Positions 1 to 8,143 of a DNA stretch of 15,087 nucleotides are shown one piece after another (the first letter of the stretch is position 1; the number at the start of each line of letters is the position of its first letter). The DNA is from Planctomycetaceae bacterium. GTDB taxonomy: Bacteria; Planctomycetota; Planctomycetia; Planctomycetales; Planctomycetaceae. Location: positions 1 through 15,087 of the forward strand of contig JALTOP010000287.1 of assembly GCA_027000105.1 (NCBI GenBank). Direction: 5' to 3'. The position numbers and the translations under genes are program-made. The notes beneath the pieces are model-generated. The model worked only from the letters and a program-made list of their open reading frames with translations, did not search any database and was not told the origin of the DNA.

Positions 1-68
1 TCAAGATCGGTTCTTCTGTCTCAATCACTGGCAGACGGTGGAGAATCGAAAAATCGACGAAAGAACGG

Positions 69-758
69 ATGATTATGGGTTTCCTGAAAAAAATTATCAA
101 AAACAGACGTGGCGAAGGTTCGTTCGGTTCCCAAAAAAGCGGGTTCGATCACCTCAGTGAAGAACAGTTGGAGCATCACTTGAGCATTGCCCAGTATGGC
201 AGTTTCAGGCTCACCGACGCCATTCGTCCCTCTTACGATCTGGATGTTGTTCCAAGTGCCGGTTACCGCAAAGATAGCTATTACGATTCGGAAACAGGCG
301 TTGAAATTCCTGTCATCATTGCTGCCCAAACATCGCAGCGGTTGTTCGATTTGTTCATCGATCTGCTCGATCCGTTGGGAGAAGAAGTCGACCTGGTATT
401 GGAAACAAGTCATCAACAGAATGAAGGCGTGCATCGCGATTTGTATCGGGAAGCGGTGGATTTGCCGGTTCTGAAAAGCACGCTGTACGATTACGAGGAT
501 ATGTTGCTCAATGATGGTTGCTGCGGTGTGGCAGTTCTCAACCCGCAAATTCCTCTTGAAGTGCAACTTGATGAACACAAACTGTTGTTGATGTACGGTC
601 AGCACCTCGGACAATTCGAACGAATTCTGATTGATCACGGTCTCGATTGCAGGGACGAAATCAAATTCATCACCGAAGCCGAACACGTTCATTCTTCAAC
701 CGTCGAGTACAGTGAAACGTTCGAGGAAATCAGTTACCGGCTGGGAGTAGAAAGTTGA
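69..758 (+). CDS. Conserved hypothetical protein, acidic, soluble
   Basis: I do not recognise a named family. The 229-residue product has no signal peptide or membrane segment and is acidic and hydrophilic, so it is probably cytoplasmic. A short basic N-terminus (MGFLKKIIKNRR) could be a membrane-contacting amphipathic helix. It is followed by a compact alpha/beta region of about residues 80-215 with regular hydrophobic spacing (LFDLFIDLLDPLGEEVDLVL, then LLNDGCCGVAVL and HKLLLMYG). I believe similar proteins occur widely in planctomycetes, but that is from memory and unchecked. The start could be the ATG at 69 or the one at 75; neither has a convincing Shine-Dalgarno sequence. An overlapping minus-strand frame (21-692) is open, but its product is rich in F, Q, I and H and looks like a shadow. 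The next gene starts 195 nt downstream on the same strand. Confidence 0.7.
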   Translation: MIMGFLKKIIKNRRGEGSFGSQKSGFDHLSEEQLEHHLSIAQYGSFRLTDAIRPSYDLDVVPSAGYRKDSYYDSETGVEIPVIIAAQTSQRLFDLFIDLLDPLGEEVDLVLETSHQQNEGVHRDLYREAVDLPVLKSTLYDYEDMLLNDGCCGVAVLNPQIPLEVQLDEHKLLLMYGQHLGQFERILIDHGLDCRDEIKFITEAEHVHSSTVEYSETFEEISYRLGVES

Positions 759-775
759 AACATCGCGGGAGGCAT

Positions 776-792
776 TAAATCGGATCGATTTA
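776..792. repeat. Perfect 7-bp inverted repeat just downstream of the first gene
   Basis: Arms TAAATCG (776-782) and CGATTTA (786-792) flank the 3-nt spacer GAT. The dyad lies 18 nt after the stop codon at 756-758. It is A+T-rich and lacks a following T-run, so it is a poor intrinsic terminator. A protein-binding dyad for the gene at 954 is possible. It could also be chance. Confidence 0.35.
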
Positions 793-953
793 TTGCAACC
801 TGACGAAATGAAAATCGAATCAGAAGTAGAGAAGCCGAACAGAATCAATGTCGGGAATCGCCTGGCCTTTTTGCTGTTAGCTTCTCAACAGGTTCTGCTG
901 GAGTGGAACTTGTTTGAATTGATTTGAGTTGATGCGCATAGAGGCGAAGCATC

Positions 954-2582
954 ATGGGAAAATTTTCGGATCGACATCATCAGCGACTGCACACAGGGCA
1001 AGGGGCTTCCTTCCGTTCTGAACAGGCCGCTGCCGCTACCGTTCCCCCCCTCATCGCTGAGCAGAGGGATGCTTTGACTGCTGCGGATGATCCAGCTTCA
1101 ATCGGACAGGCTGCTTCCATCGAAGTCGATTCGGAATTGAGATCGTCCCCGCCTACGGACAGTCCCGAAAAAAAACGGCGCCCGAAATCCGCTAAAAGCA
1201 GACGTAAAAAAAGTGATCAGACTCCCTCATCCCGTCACCTATCGAGCAGCAGGAAACTTATGAACTATTTCAGACATACTTTGGCTTTGGCAATTCTGGT
1301 TACCTTTGGTTATCTCTACACTCAGCAGCGTCAGGCAGAAACGGATGATCATTCCAGCGCCAGTGCAGAACCTTTTTCCGATTGGAAGGATATCGCCCAG
1401 GCCCCTGCTTTTGATGCGAATACCGTTTCGTTGTCGCAGCAGGGAACACCCGATCCGATTTCGATTTCGCATGAAGATGATACCGAGTTGGGAGGAATTC
1501 CCGCCGGGTTGGCGAACTGGATTGAATCGGGAAACGAGAAGAGCCCCGAACAACCGACGACGAACGAAGTGGCGGATGTTCAAACCTCAACCAGCAAAAT
1601 ATCAAAGTTGAAAGAACGCTCTCTATCGTTGTGGGATGAGCCAGTTCCCGCAGAAGGTGATGATCAGGAAGAAGCGGAAAGAGAAGTTGAGTCGATCGCT
1701 TCGACCTCCGGTATCGATGATTTATCCGAAGAAACCAGTTATCAATCTTCAAATCAGCTTCAGAATCAGGGCAAGCAGAATATCCGTGGCATGATGGAAT
1801 CCTGGCGTGAATTCAGGCTTGGTTCCGGAAATCAGACGACGGTTTGTGTTGTTGATCAAACTGTCAGTCGCGACACGCTTCTTCTTTCTACCATTTTCGC
1901 GGGGATTCGTTCAGAATGGTTCAATGATGTTTCCCGCAGTCGTCAGCAATCACTGGTGATGCTGATTGCCAATCAGCAGGTTACAAAAGGGATATCCGGG
2001 AAATACTTCGCCCGACAAACACCGAGTACCGAGCAAAAGCAGCAGGAACTGCAACGCAAAATCAGGGCTGTTGCTCCATCGCGAATCGTCTATATCAGTC
2101 GCGGAAATGACGAACGTGGACGGATCAAATTTACTTCCGAGGAGGAATCAATCGCCGCGTTGATGTCTGTTCCCGGTATGTTTCGTATTACAACTTCGAA
2201 GCAGGATACCTATTATTCGCCCGGGCAGCCCGAACAGGTTCATATCGAATTGCCCGCCCAATCACAGGCAGAGGAAACTGCGACTGCCGGGCTTCTATTC
2301 ACCGCTTTGACTGGAGAATGGGGTAGTGGTCAGCAGCAGGCCAGTCGTGACTCATACGGCACACAACAGGAAGAAAAAACGAATTTCCAGGATTTGCTTT
2401 CCGGCGAATCTCAATTTGGAGAATCACAACAAGCCCCTTCCGGACGACCGCACCAGAGCAAACGCCGTGTTGAAATGCTTCCTTCACCGTCAGCTTATCG
2501 TCAACAGGCCAAAGCGAAACAGAACGGAACAAGGAACAGTTTTTTCAAACTGCCGCCTCCGCCGGTGCAAAGGGAGAATTGA
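954..2582 (+). CDS. Single-pass membrane protein with acidic linker and possible divergent vWA-like domain
   Basis: This 542-residue protein matches no family I can name. Residues 1-100 are hydrophilic and end in a strongly basic patch (about 72-101, including PEKKRRPKSAKSRRKK). One transmembrane helix follows at about 105-123 (HTLALAILVTFGYLY). The basic patch before the helix predicts N-in, C-out topology. Residues 125-275 are acidic and low-complexity, probably an extended linker. A compact domain spans about 278-455, with strands TTVCVVDQ, SLVMLIAN and SRIVYISRG separated by helices. The order recalls a von Willebrand A fold, and D301-x-T303-x-S305 sits where a MIDAS motif would be; this is inference. 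Residues 456-542 are Q/S/P-rich and end in a proline run. The ATG at 954 has GAGG at 941-944, about 9 nt upstream. The gene is convergent with the vWA operon. Confidence 0.75.
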   Translation: MGKFSDRHHQRLHTGQGASFRSEQAAAATVPPLIAEQRDALTAADDPASIGQAASIEVDSELRSSPPTDSPEKKRRPKSAKSRRKKSDQTPSSRHLSSSRKLMNYFRHTLALAILVTFGYLYTQQRQAETDDHSSASAEPFSDWKDIAQAPAFDANTVSLSQQGTPDPISISHEDDTELGGIPAGLANWIESGNEKSPEQPTTNEVADVQTSTSKISKLKERSLSLWDEPVPAEGDDQEEAEREVESIASTSGIDDLSEETSYQSSNQLQNQGKQNIRGMMESWREFRLGSGNQTTVCVVDQTVSRDTLLLSTIFAGIRSEWFNDVSRSRQQSLVMLIANQQVTKGISGKYFARQTPSTEQKQQELQRKIRAVAPSRIVYISRGNDERGRIKFTSEEESIAALMSVPGMFRITTSKQDTYYSPGQPEQVHIELPAQSQAEETATAGLLFTALTGEWGSGQQQASRDSYGTQQEEKTNFQDLLSGESQFGESQQAPSGRPHQSKRRVEMLPSPSAYRQQAKAKQNGTRNSFFKLPPPPVQREN

Positions 2583-2621
2583 AAACTGATGCGATACCGC
2601 TACCTGTTCAGAGATTGCTTA

Positions 2622-2644
2622 CTGAATCGGGCCGGTTCATTCAG
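2622..2644. repeat. Inverted repeat between convergent genes, possible weak terminator
   Basis: CTGAAT (2622-2627) and ATTCAG (2639-2644) are exact complements around an 11-nt G+C-rich loop. They lie in the 74-nt gap between the convergent stop codons at 2582 and 2657. The position suits a bidirectional transcription end, but there is no T-run on either side. I treat it as a candidate only. Confidence 0.25.
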
Positions 2645-2656
2645 CAGATGGGCGGG

Positions 2657-4921
2657 TCATGCCAAGCCGACGAGTTTTCTACCGATCCAGAAGATGGTTA
2701 GCAGTAGAATAATGATGCCGCCCCAGATCGGGTTACTCCAGAGGCGGAAGCGGCGGATGATCGGTTTCGGTTCGGGCATTTGGGCGATCGAATCGATCAT
2801 TTCCTGAATGTCATCGATACGGGCCAGTTTTCCTCTGCTGATCTGCGAGATTTCTTTCAGCACATCGAAGCGGGCCGGTTCGCCAATCTGTTCCCTTTCT
2901 GTTCCCTGTACTGAAATCGTCGTTTCAAGTTTCGCACCGTTTTCCTTGCAGGTGGTAAGCAGTTGATAGACGCCGCCCTGTTTGGGTGTGAATGTCCCCG
3001 TGAAAAGTCCCCAGGAATCTTCCCCCGCCGAGGCGAGTCGGACGGATTCGACCTGACCGGATGGAGACGTGATTTGCACCACAACCGTTCCATCACGAAG
3101 TGGTTCACCGCCCGTGCCCATCACGTTGGCGTTAAGTGTCATCACACGGTCGGCTTCAGGGCGATCGGGCGAATAGAACAGTCGCATCGCTTCCCCTTTC
3201 GACATGTTCCGCTGGTACGCCATCCAACGAACGACCTGTCCCCAGAATCGGTAGTGGTATAAATCTTCGACCCCTTTTCGCCACCGCCAGGCTCCATCGG
3301 TTCCCATGAAAAGCACTTTTCCTGTTCCCGAAGTTCGTGTCACAATGAGTGGCACCCGGCCATGACGCGTCGATTCGGAATCGTGTGTCGCAAGAACCTG
3401 TGAGCCGATTTTTGCCCGCAGCGCAGCCGCATACCATTGGAAGCCGGGCAGATTGTTCCAGATCGATTCGTTTTCCCGTTCATCCAGTTCGAGTCTGGTC
3501 AACAAACTTCTGCGTCCCGATTCCGTCAGCGAAAATCTCGCCGGGAAGGGCAATCCGTATCCTTTGACAACTCCCGGATCCATCAGCACCGGGTAAAGTT
3601 CTTCCAGTTCGGTTGTCAGAAGAGTTGCCTGTTTTCCACGGAAACCGGGGAGAAAAACAAGCCCTCCCGCATGGCTGCGAACAAGTTGTCGCAAGTGTTG
3701 ACAGTTTTCCAGGCTCAACTGATTCGATTCAACACCAACATCCCCCAGGAACACGACATCGTATTGGAACAGATTTTTTTCGTCGGGAAATTCATCGAGA
3801 TACCCGCGCCCGCCGCCCACCCCTTTCAGGTCGGGATGAAACAGCAGGCAGTTCACTTCTACACCCGGGTCGCGCTCCAGTGCATTGCGCAGATATCGAT
3901 ATTCCCAACGCGGATATGATTCGACAATCAACACCTTGAGGGCCTCGTTTTTAATCGAAATCGGAAATTCGATTCGATTGTTTTCCGGGTTGATTTCTGT
4001 CTGATCAACCGGAATCTCCAACGACAGCTTGTACTCTCCGATTTTTTGAGGCCGCCAGTTCACTGTTTCCCGCAGTTGTCCCATGCCGTTGACATGAACC
4101 GTTTTGATGATTTTCTCGCCGCGCGTTCCGCCTAAAGTCACGTTGATATCGCGGTCTCTTGGAAGCCAGTTCAGTATTTTGAACGGAATGCGAATCGTTT
4201 TGCCGACCACGCCAAACGTCGGGGCATCGATACCTGCCAATTCGATATCGGGCAGGTGTTCTTCACTGCCGACACCCACCGAAAAAACGGGAATGTTCTT
4301 CATCCGCAGCGTTGTTGCAGCCGAGTTCGGTGCCTTGCCGGTGTTCCAGTCACCGTCGGAAATAAGCACGATACCCCGTAAATGGGCATGTTTCTCGGTT
4401 GCGTTCAGAAGTGCCCGATTCAAATCGGTTCCCTGGGACGGGTTCGCCAATTCAGAAGAAAAAGGTTCAAACAGAACGTTCATTCGCTTTGAAATCGGTT
4501 CCCATAATTTTGCGTGCTTGGCCGGCGGAGGGGCTGATTTCGTGTTGCTCTTTTCGCCGGTTTCATTTTTCCCGGGCGTTTCAACCGTTTCATTCTGTAT
4601 CAGGGCTGCGACCGCTTCCTCTCTGGTGAGGGGGGGATCAGCGGGTTTATCAGGATTGAGGACATCGCGGGTTCGCATGCTCCCGGAAGTATCGTAAAGC
4701 ACGACAAGGCTCGGTTGTTCTTCCGGTTGATATTCCTGAAGCAGTTCTGGTTGATTGAGCGTGATCACCGCCATGATGATCAGCAACAGACGCAACGCTT
4801 CGAGAAAGCCGACCGGGCGCGAGTACCCGCTCCGTTTCCAACTGATGCCGCAACAGATGATCGCTGCGATCAGAGCAGACAGGCTCAGTAAAAGTGTCGA
4901 TGTTGTCCAGAAAAAAGTCAT
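2657..4921 (-). CDS. Membrane vWA protein with GATase-like domain, last gene of the MoxR/vWA operon
   Basis: A 754-residue protein, probably the outer membrane-anchored part of a MoxR-vWA system. Two N-terminal helices (about 6-24 and 41-55) precede a vWA domain with an intact metal site: D77-T-S79-G-S81, T165 (GTD) and D189 (SDGD). A beta-sandwich-like stretch covers about 225-325. A class I glutamine amidotransferase/DJ-1-like region follows at about 328-545 (LKVLIVESYPRWEYRYL, YDVVFLGDVG, GGLVFLPGF, KVLFMGTDGAWRWR). No nucleophilic Cys is seen at the expected elbow, so it is unlikely to be an enzyme. A second beta-rich region (about 590-675) and a C-terminal helix (about 731-749) complete it. 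The start ATG overlaps the stop of the upstream BatA-like gene (ATGA), implying translational coupling. The cellular role is unknown; membrane or envelope complex assembly is the family-level guess. Confidence 0.88.
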   Translation of the reverse strand: MTFFWTTSTLLLSLSALIAAIICCGISWKRSGYSRPVGFLEALRLLLIIMAVITLNQPELLQEYQPEEQPSLVVLYDTSGSMRTRDVLNPDKPADPPLTREEAVAALIQNETVETPGKNETGEKSNTKSAPPPAKHAKLWEPISKRMNVLFEPFSSELANPSQGTDLNRALLNATEKHAHLRGIVLISDGDWNTGKAPNSAATTLRMKNIPVFSVGVGSEEHLPDIELAGIDAPTFGVVGKTIRIPFKILNWLPRDRDINVTLGGTRGEKIIKTVHVNGMGQLRETVNWRPQKIGEYKLSLEIPVDQTEINPENNRIEFPISIKNEALKVLIVESYPRWEYRYLRNALERDPGVEVNCLLFHPDLKGVGGGRGYLDEFPDEKNLFQYDVVFLGDVGVESNQLSLENCQHLRQLVRSHAGGLVFLPGFRGKQATLLTTELEELYPVLMDPGVVKGYGLPFPARFSLTESGRRSLLTRLELDERENESIWNNLPGFQWYAAALRAKIGSQVLATHDSESTRHGRVPLIVTRTSGTGKVLFMGTDGAWRWRKGVEDLYHYRFWGQVVRWMAYQRNMSKGEAMRLFYSPDRPEADRVMTLNANVMGTGGEPLRDGTVVVQITSPSGQVESVRLASAGEDSWGLFTGTFTPKQGGVYQLLTTCKENGAKLETTISVQGTEREQIGEPARFDVLKEISQISRGKLARIDDIQEMIDSIAQMPEPKPIIRRFRLWSNPIWGGIIILLLTIFWIGRKLVGLA

Positions 4922-6927
4922 GAAGATTCCAGTGAACCGATTTCTTTTGGGGGTGACTGCTTTTCAGGAATGCACAAAACCGCTTCGAGCAGCAATGCAG
5001 CAATCATCAAAATTAAAAAGATGCGCCAGACTTCGCTCGCGAGTTGCTTCGAACTGCCAGCCGCGTCATCGATAATCGTGTAGTCGAGCCCGCTTAGCAG
5101 TTTCTCCAGTTCAGTTGCTTCCACCGTGGCAATTCGATCTTCCGAAACAGGGCGATTCAGTGCAAATAGCGTTTCTCCTGCCTGATAAAGCCCCGGCTGG
5201 ATTGTCCTGCTGGAAACGAGAATTTCGCTCGATTGTTTGTCCAGCGGTTTCCAGTTGCCCGCATCGAGATCGTGATCGAGTCTGCATTCAAGCTGTCTGG
5301 CTGCTCCTAAAGAAGCGGCTCCGCGTGCCAGTGCGCGTTGCAACATCACGTATAGAACGATCCCATTGGAGGTGAAGTTGGAATCAGCTTCTTTCGGAAG
5401 TGTCGTACAGAAATATGCAGCGCCTTGTCCGAAAATGATTCGCGCGAGCATCGGGACATTCTTCGGGAATTGAGCCAGCGAAGTCGCTCCCTCTGTTTCG
5501 AATTCGCAATAACGTCTTGCTTCGATTTCTCCAACAGGAAGGGGCGATCCGCTCAACGTGTTCCCAAGCAACCCGGCATCGGTTCTCCAACGAGATACCC
5601 GATTCGATTCGTTCGCAGCCGTTTGGATCCATTGTTTCCACGACGTTTGGAAAATTTGATTGGTATTCGGTGTTTCTGGGGGAAGAAAGAATACCGTACG
5701 TCCTGAGGCAACAAATTCTTCTAAAAGTCTGGCGGTTGCGCCGGTTGGAATCGGAATCTGCCAGACGATCATTGCGGCTTCATCCCACGGAATTGTTGCC
5801 AGGGATGCACTGGGAATGATTTCTGATTCCGAACGCAATCCCCGTTCAGCCGGGATGGATGTGGCGAGCCGAATCAGCTCGGCTGTTTCGTGATCATCGG
5901 AAATGATCACCGTTTTACGTAACGCCGGTTCTGCGTACACAAAGTTGAATGTATTATCCGCCAGGTTGGAATCTTTGGGGAGTTCCACTTTCCCCCAGCC
6001 CTGTTTCAATTTTTGATCAATCGCGATCGTATGCCCATTGCGAATCAGTTCGCTGCCCGTCATCTCAAGATTCAATGTTGAACGGGCCCCGTTGATCACA
6101 ATATTGAGCGGAATTTGCAGCGGTGTTTCGGGGCGGCCAGCGCGATTCAGCTTGATGTCGAAAACCAACTCGGCCGCGTTGGCGTTTTCACGTCGATGCA
6201 CTCCCGAAATACTGACAGCCACGTTTTCGCCTGCAACATCGGGGTATGTCAGTAGATAGAAGCGAACACCTTCTCGGTTTGCAACCTGCTCACGGATCGC
6301 TTCCCAACGTCCGCCGGTCGGGTTCCAGTCGGTTTGCCTTAAATCGGAACAAACCCAGATATCTGTCCGCCCGGTCTGGTTCGAAGACATGTACTCTACC
6401 ACTTTTTCGAGCAGGCCCGGAATATCCGCGGTTGTTGCGGTTGCCTCGGTTTCGGGTAAGTCGAGCAAATCCGCGGCAGAGTTGATCACCAGCGGTTCCT
6501 GTGAAGCGCTATCAAACAGAACAAGCTGCGTATTCTGTGCGGTGTTGCTGATCAGAGATGACAACTTCCGCAGCGCCGTCTCCCGTTTGGAAATACCGGT
6601 TGAACTTCCCTGCTGCGACATGCTGGCGGAACGATCCAGAACGATAATGGTTGTTTCCGGTTGACTCCCCGCGGTCAAGCCGAGCCAACCGGAGGACATC
6701 GGACGGCTCAACGCGAATAGAAGCCCTGCAATCGCGAGCATTCGCATGAGTAAAATGAGCAGGTAACGCAATCTCGCCATCCCGCGCGACATCCGCTTCG
6801 CCTGCATTAAAAACATCGTCGCGGCCCATTGAATCGTCTTGTGTCTATTCTGATTGATCAGATGAATCAGAACAGGCAACGCGATCAGCGGCAATGCCAT
6901 CAGGATGAAAGGTTGCAGAAATGACAT
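4918..6927 (-). CDS. BatA-like double-transmembrane vWA protein
   Basis: A 669-residue protein beginning with the BatA/aerotolerance-regulator N-terminal module: helix about 7-23, the conserved cytoplasmic loop HLINQNRHKTIQWAATMFLM, then helix about 53-74. A vWA domain follows with D98-R-S100-A-S102 (IIVLDRSASM), a T-rich segment at 162-167 likely to supply the MIDAS threonine, and S194-D195 (WVCSDLR). A middle beta-rich region leads to a degenerate GATase-like segment (about 340-430; KTVIISDDHETAELIRLA, AAMIVWQIP, SGRTVFFLPP) with no obvious catalytic Cys. A C-terminal helix lies at about 634-653. Bat proteins are known vWA partners of MoxR ATPases. The gene lies 117 nt after the DUF58 gene and overlaps the next gene by 4 nt. 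The name aerotolerance is historical; I infer membrane-complex remodelling rather than oxygen tolerance. Confidence 0.9.
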   Translation of the reverse strand: MSFLQPFILMALPLIALPVLIHLINQNRHKTIQWAATMFLMQAKRMSRGMARLRYLLILLMRMLAIAGLLFALSRPMSSGWLGLTAGSQPETTIIVLDRSASMSQQGSSTGISKRETALRKLSSLISNTAQNTQLVLFDSASQEPLVINSAADLLDLPETEATATTADIPGLLEKVVEYMSSNQTGRTDIWVCSDLRQTDWNPTGGRWEAIREQVANREGVRFYLLTYPDVAGENVAVSISGVHRRENANAAELVFDIKLNRAGRPETPLQIPLNIVINGARSTLNLEMTGSELIRNGHTIAIDQKLKQGWGKVELPKDSNLADNTFNFVYAEPALRKTVIISDDHETAELIRLATSIPAERGLRSESEIIPSASLATIPWDEAAMIVWQIPIPTGATARLLEEFVASGRTVFFLPPETPNTNQIFQTSWKQWIQTAANESNRVSRWRTDAGLLGNTLSGSPLPVGEIEARRYCEFETEGATSLAQFPKNVPMLARIIFGQGAAYFCTTLPKEADSNFTSNGIVLYVMLQRALARGAASLGAARQLECRLDHDLDAGNWKPLDKQSSEILVSSRTIQPGLYQAGETLFALNRPVSEDRIATVEATELEKLLSGLDYTIIDDAAGSSKQLASEVWRIFLILMIAALLLEAVLCIPEKQSPPKEIGSLESS

Positions 6928-7044
6928 GAATGAATGTCGTCTCTCTCAAAGATGAATCGTAGGTGAATTGTAGTATCCATGTTCCGCTGTGCGAGTCATT
7001 GATCGGGTTCCAGGATTACTCATCGGTTTGCACAGCTGTTCTTA

Positions 7045-7938
7045 CTATTTTTTTCGTGCCAGCAGAAAATTGGCCAGCACTTCCGCATAATGCTGTTCAA
7101 TTGCGACACGCCGATAATCGACGGCGGAATCCCGCATCATCAATTTGATTTCTTCAAGGTAAAGTTGCACCGCTTCCCGATACTGTTTGGCGATCGTTGT
7201 CGGATCGATCAGCATCGGGGGAACGCCTTCGAGATCCTGAAAACGCATCGGACGATCAAACTGGAAATCGATTTCGTTCTGTTCGAGCAGATGAAAAACG
7301 GCGACATCGTGTTTGCGGTAACGCAAATGTTGAAAGCAGCTTTTCAGCTTTTCGGTATCCATGAACAGATCGGAAATGATGACGACTAACGCCCGTTGAC
7401 GGATTCTTTCAGCCGCTTGATGCAAAATCTCCGGCAAGCCCGTTTCCCCCTCGGCTTTCATGTTGCCCAGTTCATCGAGAACATGTTTCAAATGGGCACC
7501 ACTTCGCTTGGGCGGGATTTCCCGATTGAATTCCTGACCTGCGAAATAGAGGCCAACCGCATCTCCCTGAGCAGCAGCCAGGTAGGCCAGCGTGCCGGCC
7601 AGTTTGCGGGCGTAATCGAGTTTCGTCTTGCCGGATTCTTTTGAGCCACCCGGCCCGAAATTCATCGAACCGCTGACATCAACGATCAAGCATAGTCGCA
7701 GATTCGTATCGGCTTCGTATTCCTTGATGAAGTATTTATCGCTGCGCCCCCAGGCACGCCAATCGAGACGGCGTAAATCATCGCCCGGCACATATTTTCG
7801 ATACTCCGAGAACTCCAGCGATGAACCGCGCGTCGGACTTCGATGTCGTCCGGAAACCGAGCCAACCATCGGAGTGCGCGCATCGAGCGCCAATCCCGCC
7901 AATCGGGCTATCACGCCAGGTTCGATGAAGTCACGCAT
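7045..7938 (-). CDS. DUF58 family protein (cytoplasmic vWA partner of MoxR)
   Basis: A 297-residue protein of typical DUF58 length with no membrane segment. The family signature is clear: GRHRSPTRGSSLEFSEYRKY, then PGDDLRRLDW (51-60), AWGRSDKYFIKEYE and LCLIVDVSGSM. The MIDAS residues D87-x-S89-x-S91, T166 (GETG) and S189-D190 (IISDLF) are all present, so metal binding is likely intact. DUF58 genes are characteristically found next to moxR and are thought to be the soluble vWA adaptor of the ATPase. Here it follows moxR after a 205-nt gap containing a dispersed repeat and precedes the BatA-like gene. The coding sequence ends in consecutive stop codons (TAG TAA). The start ATG at 7938 has only a weak upstream GGA, so the start is moderately certain. 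Confidence 0.93.
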   Translation of the reverse strand: MRDFIEPGVIARLAGLALDARTPMVGSVSGRHRSPTRGSSLEFSEYRKYVPGDDLRRLDWRAWGRSDKYFIKEYEADTNLRLCLIVDVSGSMNFGPGGSKESGKTKLDYARKLAGTLAYLAAAQGDAVGLYFAGQEFNREIPPKRSGAHLKHVLDELGNMKAEGETGLPEILHQAAERIRQRALVVIISDLFMDTEKLKSCFQHLRYRKHDVAVFHLLEQNEIDFQFDRPMRFQDLEGVPPMLIDPTTIAKQYREAVQLYLEEIKLMMRDSAVDYRRVAIEQHYAEVLANFLLARKK

Positions 7939-8075
7939 CTGTCACTAAATCCGAAATACGAATGTCGGTTGTTGATATAATTTGAAAACAATTTGAAATG
8001 AAAATATCAAGATGATTCAGTTTGCTGGATGAAAATATTACCAGGCAGACACAGAGTAGCCATGGTGTTCACCGA

Positions 8076-8100
8076 GACGCACCTTTGAATGTCCCCCGCC
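8076..8100. repeat. Dispersed intergenic repeat, copy 1
   Basis: This 25-nt segment matches 9407-9431 at 23 of 25 positions in the same orientation. The shared core begins GACGCACCTTTGA and ends CGCC; the mismatches are A/G and C/T. It lies in the 205-nt spacer between the DUF58 and moxR genes. A CGAGACGCACC-type context beside ACACAGAG (8050-8057) resembles repeats I recall from intergenic regions of many environmental bacteria; that link is not verified. The same spacer also has the 9-nt direct repeat AATTTGAAA at 7979-7987 and 7990-7998. Confidence 0.6.
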
Positions 8101-8143
8101 ATCTGGTGCGTTGCAACACACTTGATGATACTGCGATACCGGT

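Noticed and set aside
21..692. Minus-strand open frame of 223 codons opposite the first gene
   Set aside because: Its product is rich in F, Q, H and I with no family-like pattern. The plus-strand frame has balanced composition and coherent secondary-structure spacing.
2589..2807. Short plus-strand frame just after the membrane-protein gene
   Set aside because: Most of it lies antisense to the end of the vWA gene, and the product has no recognisable pattern.
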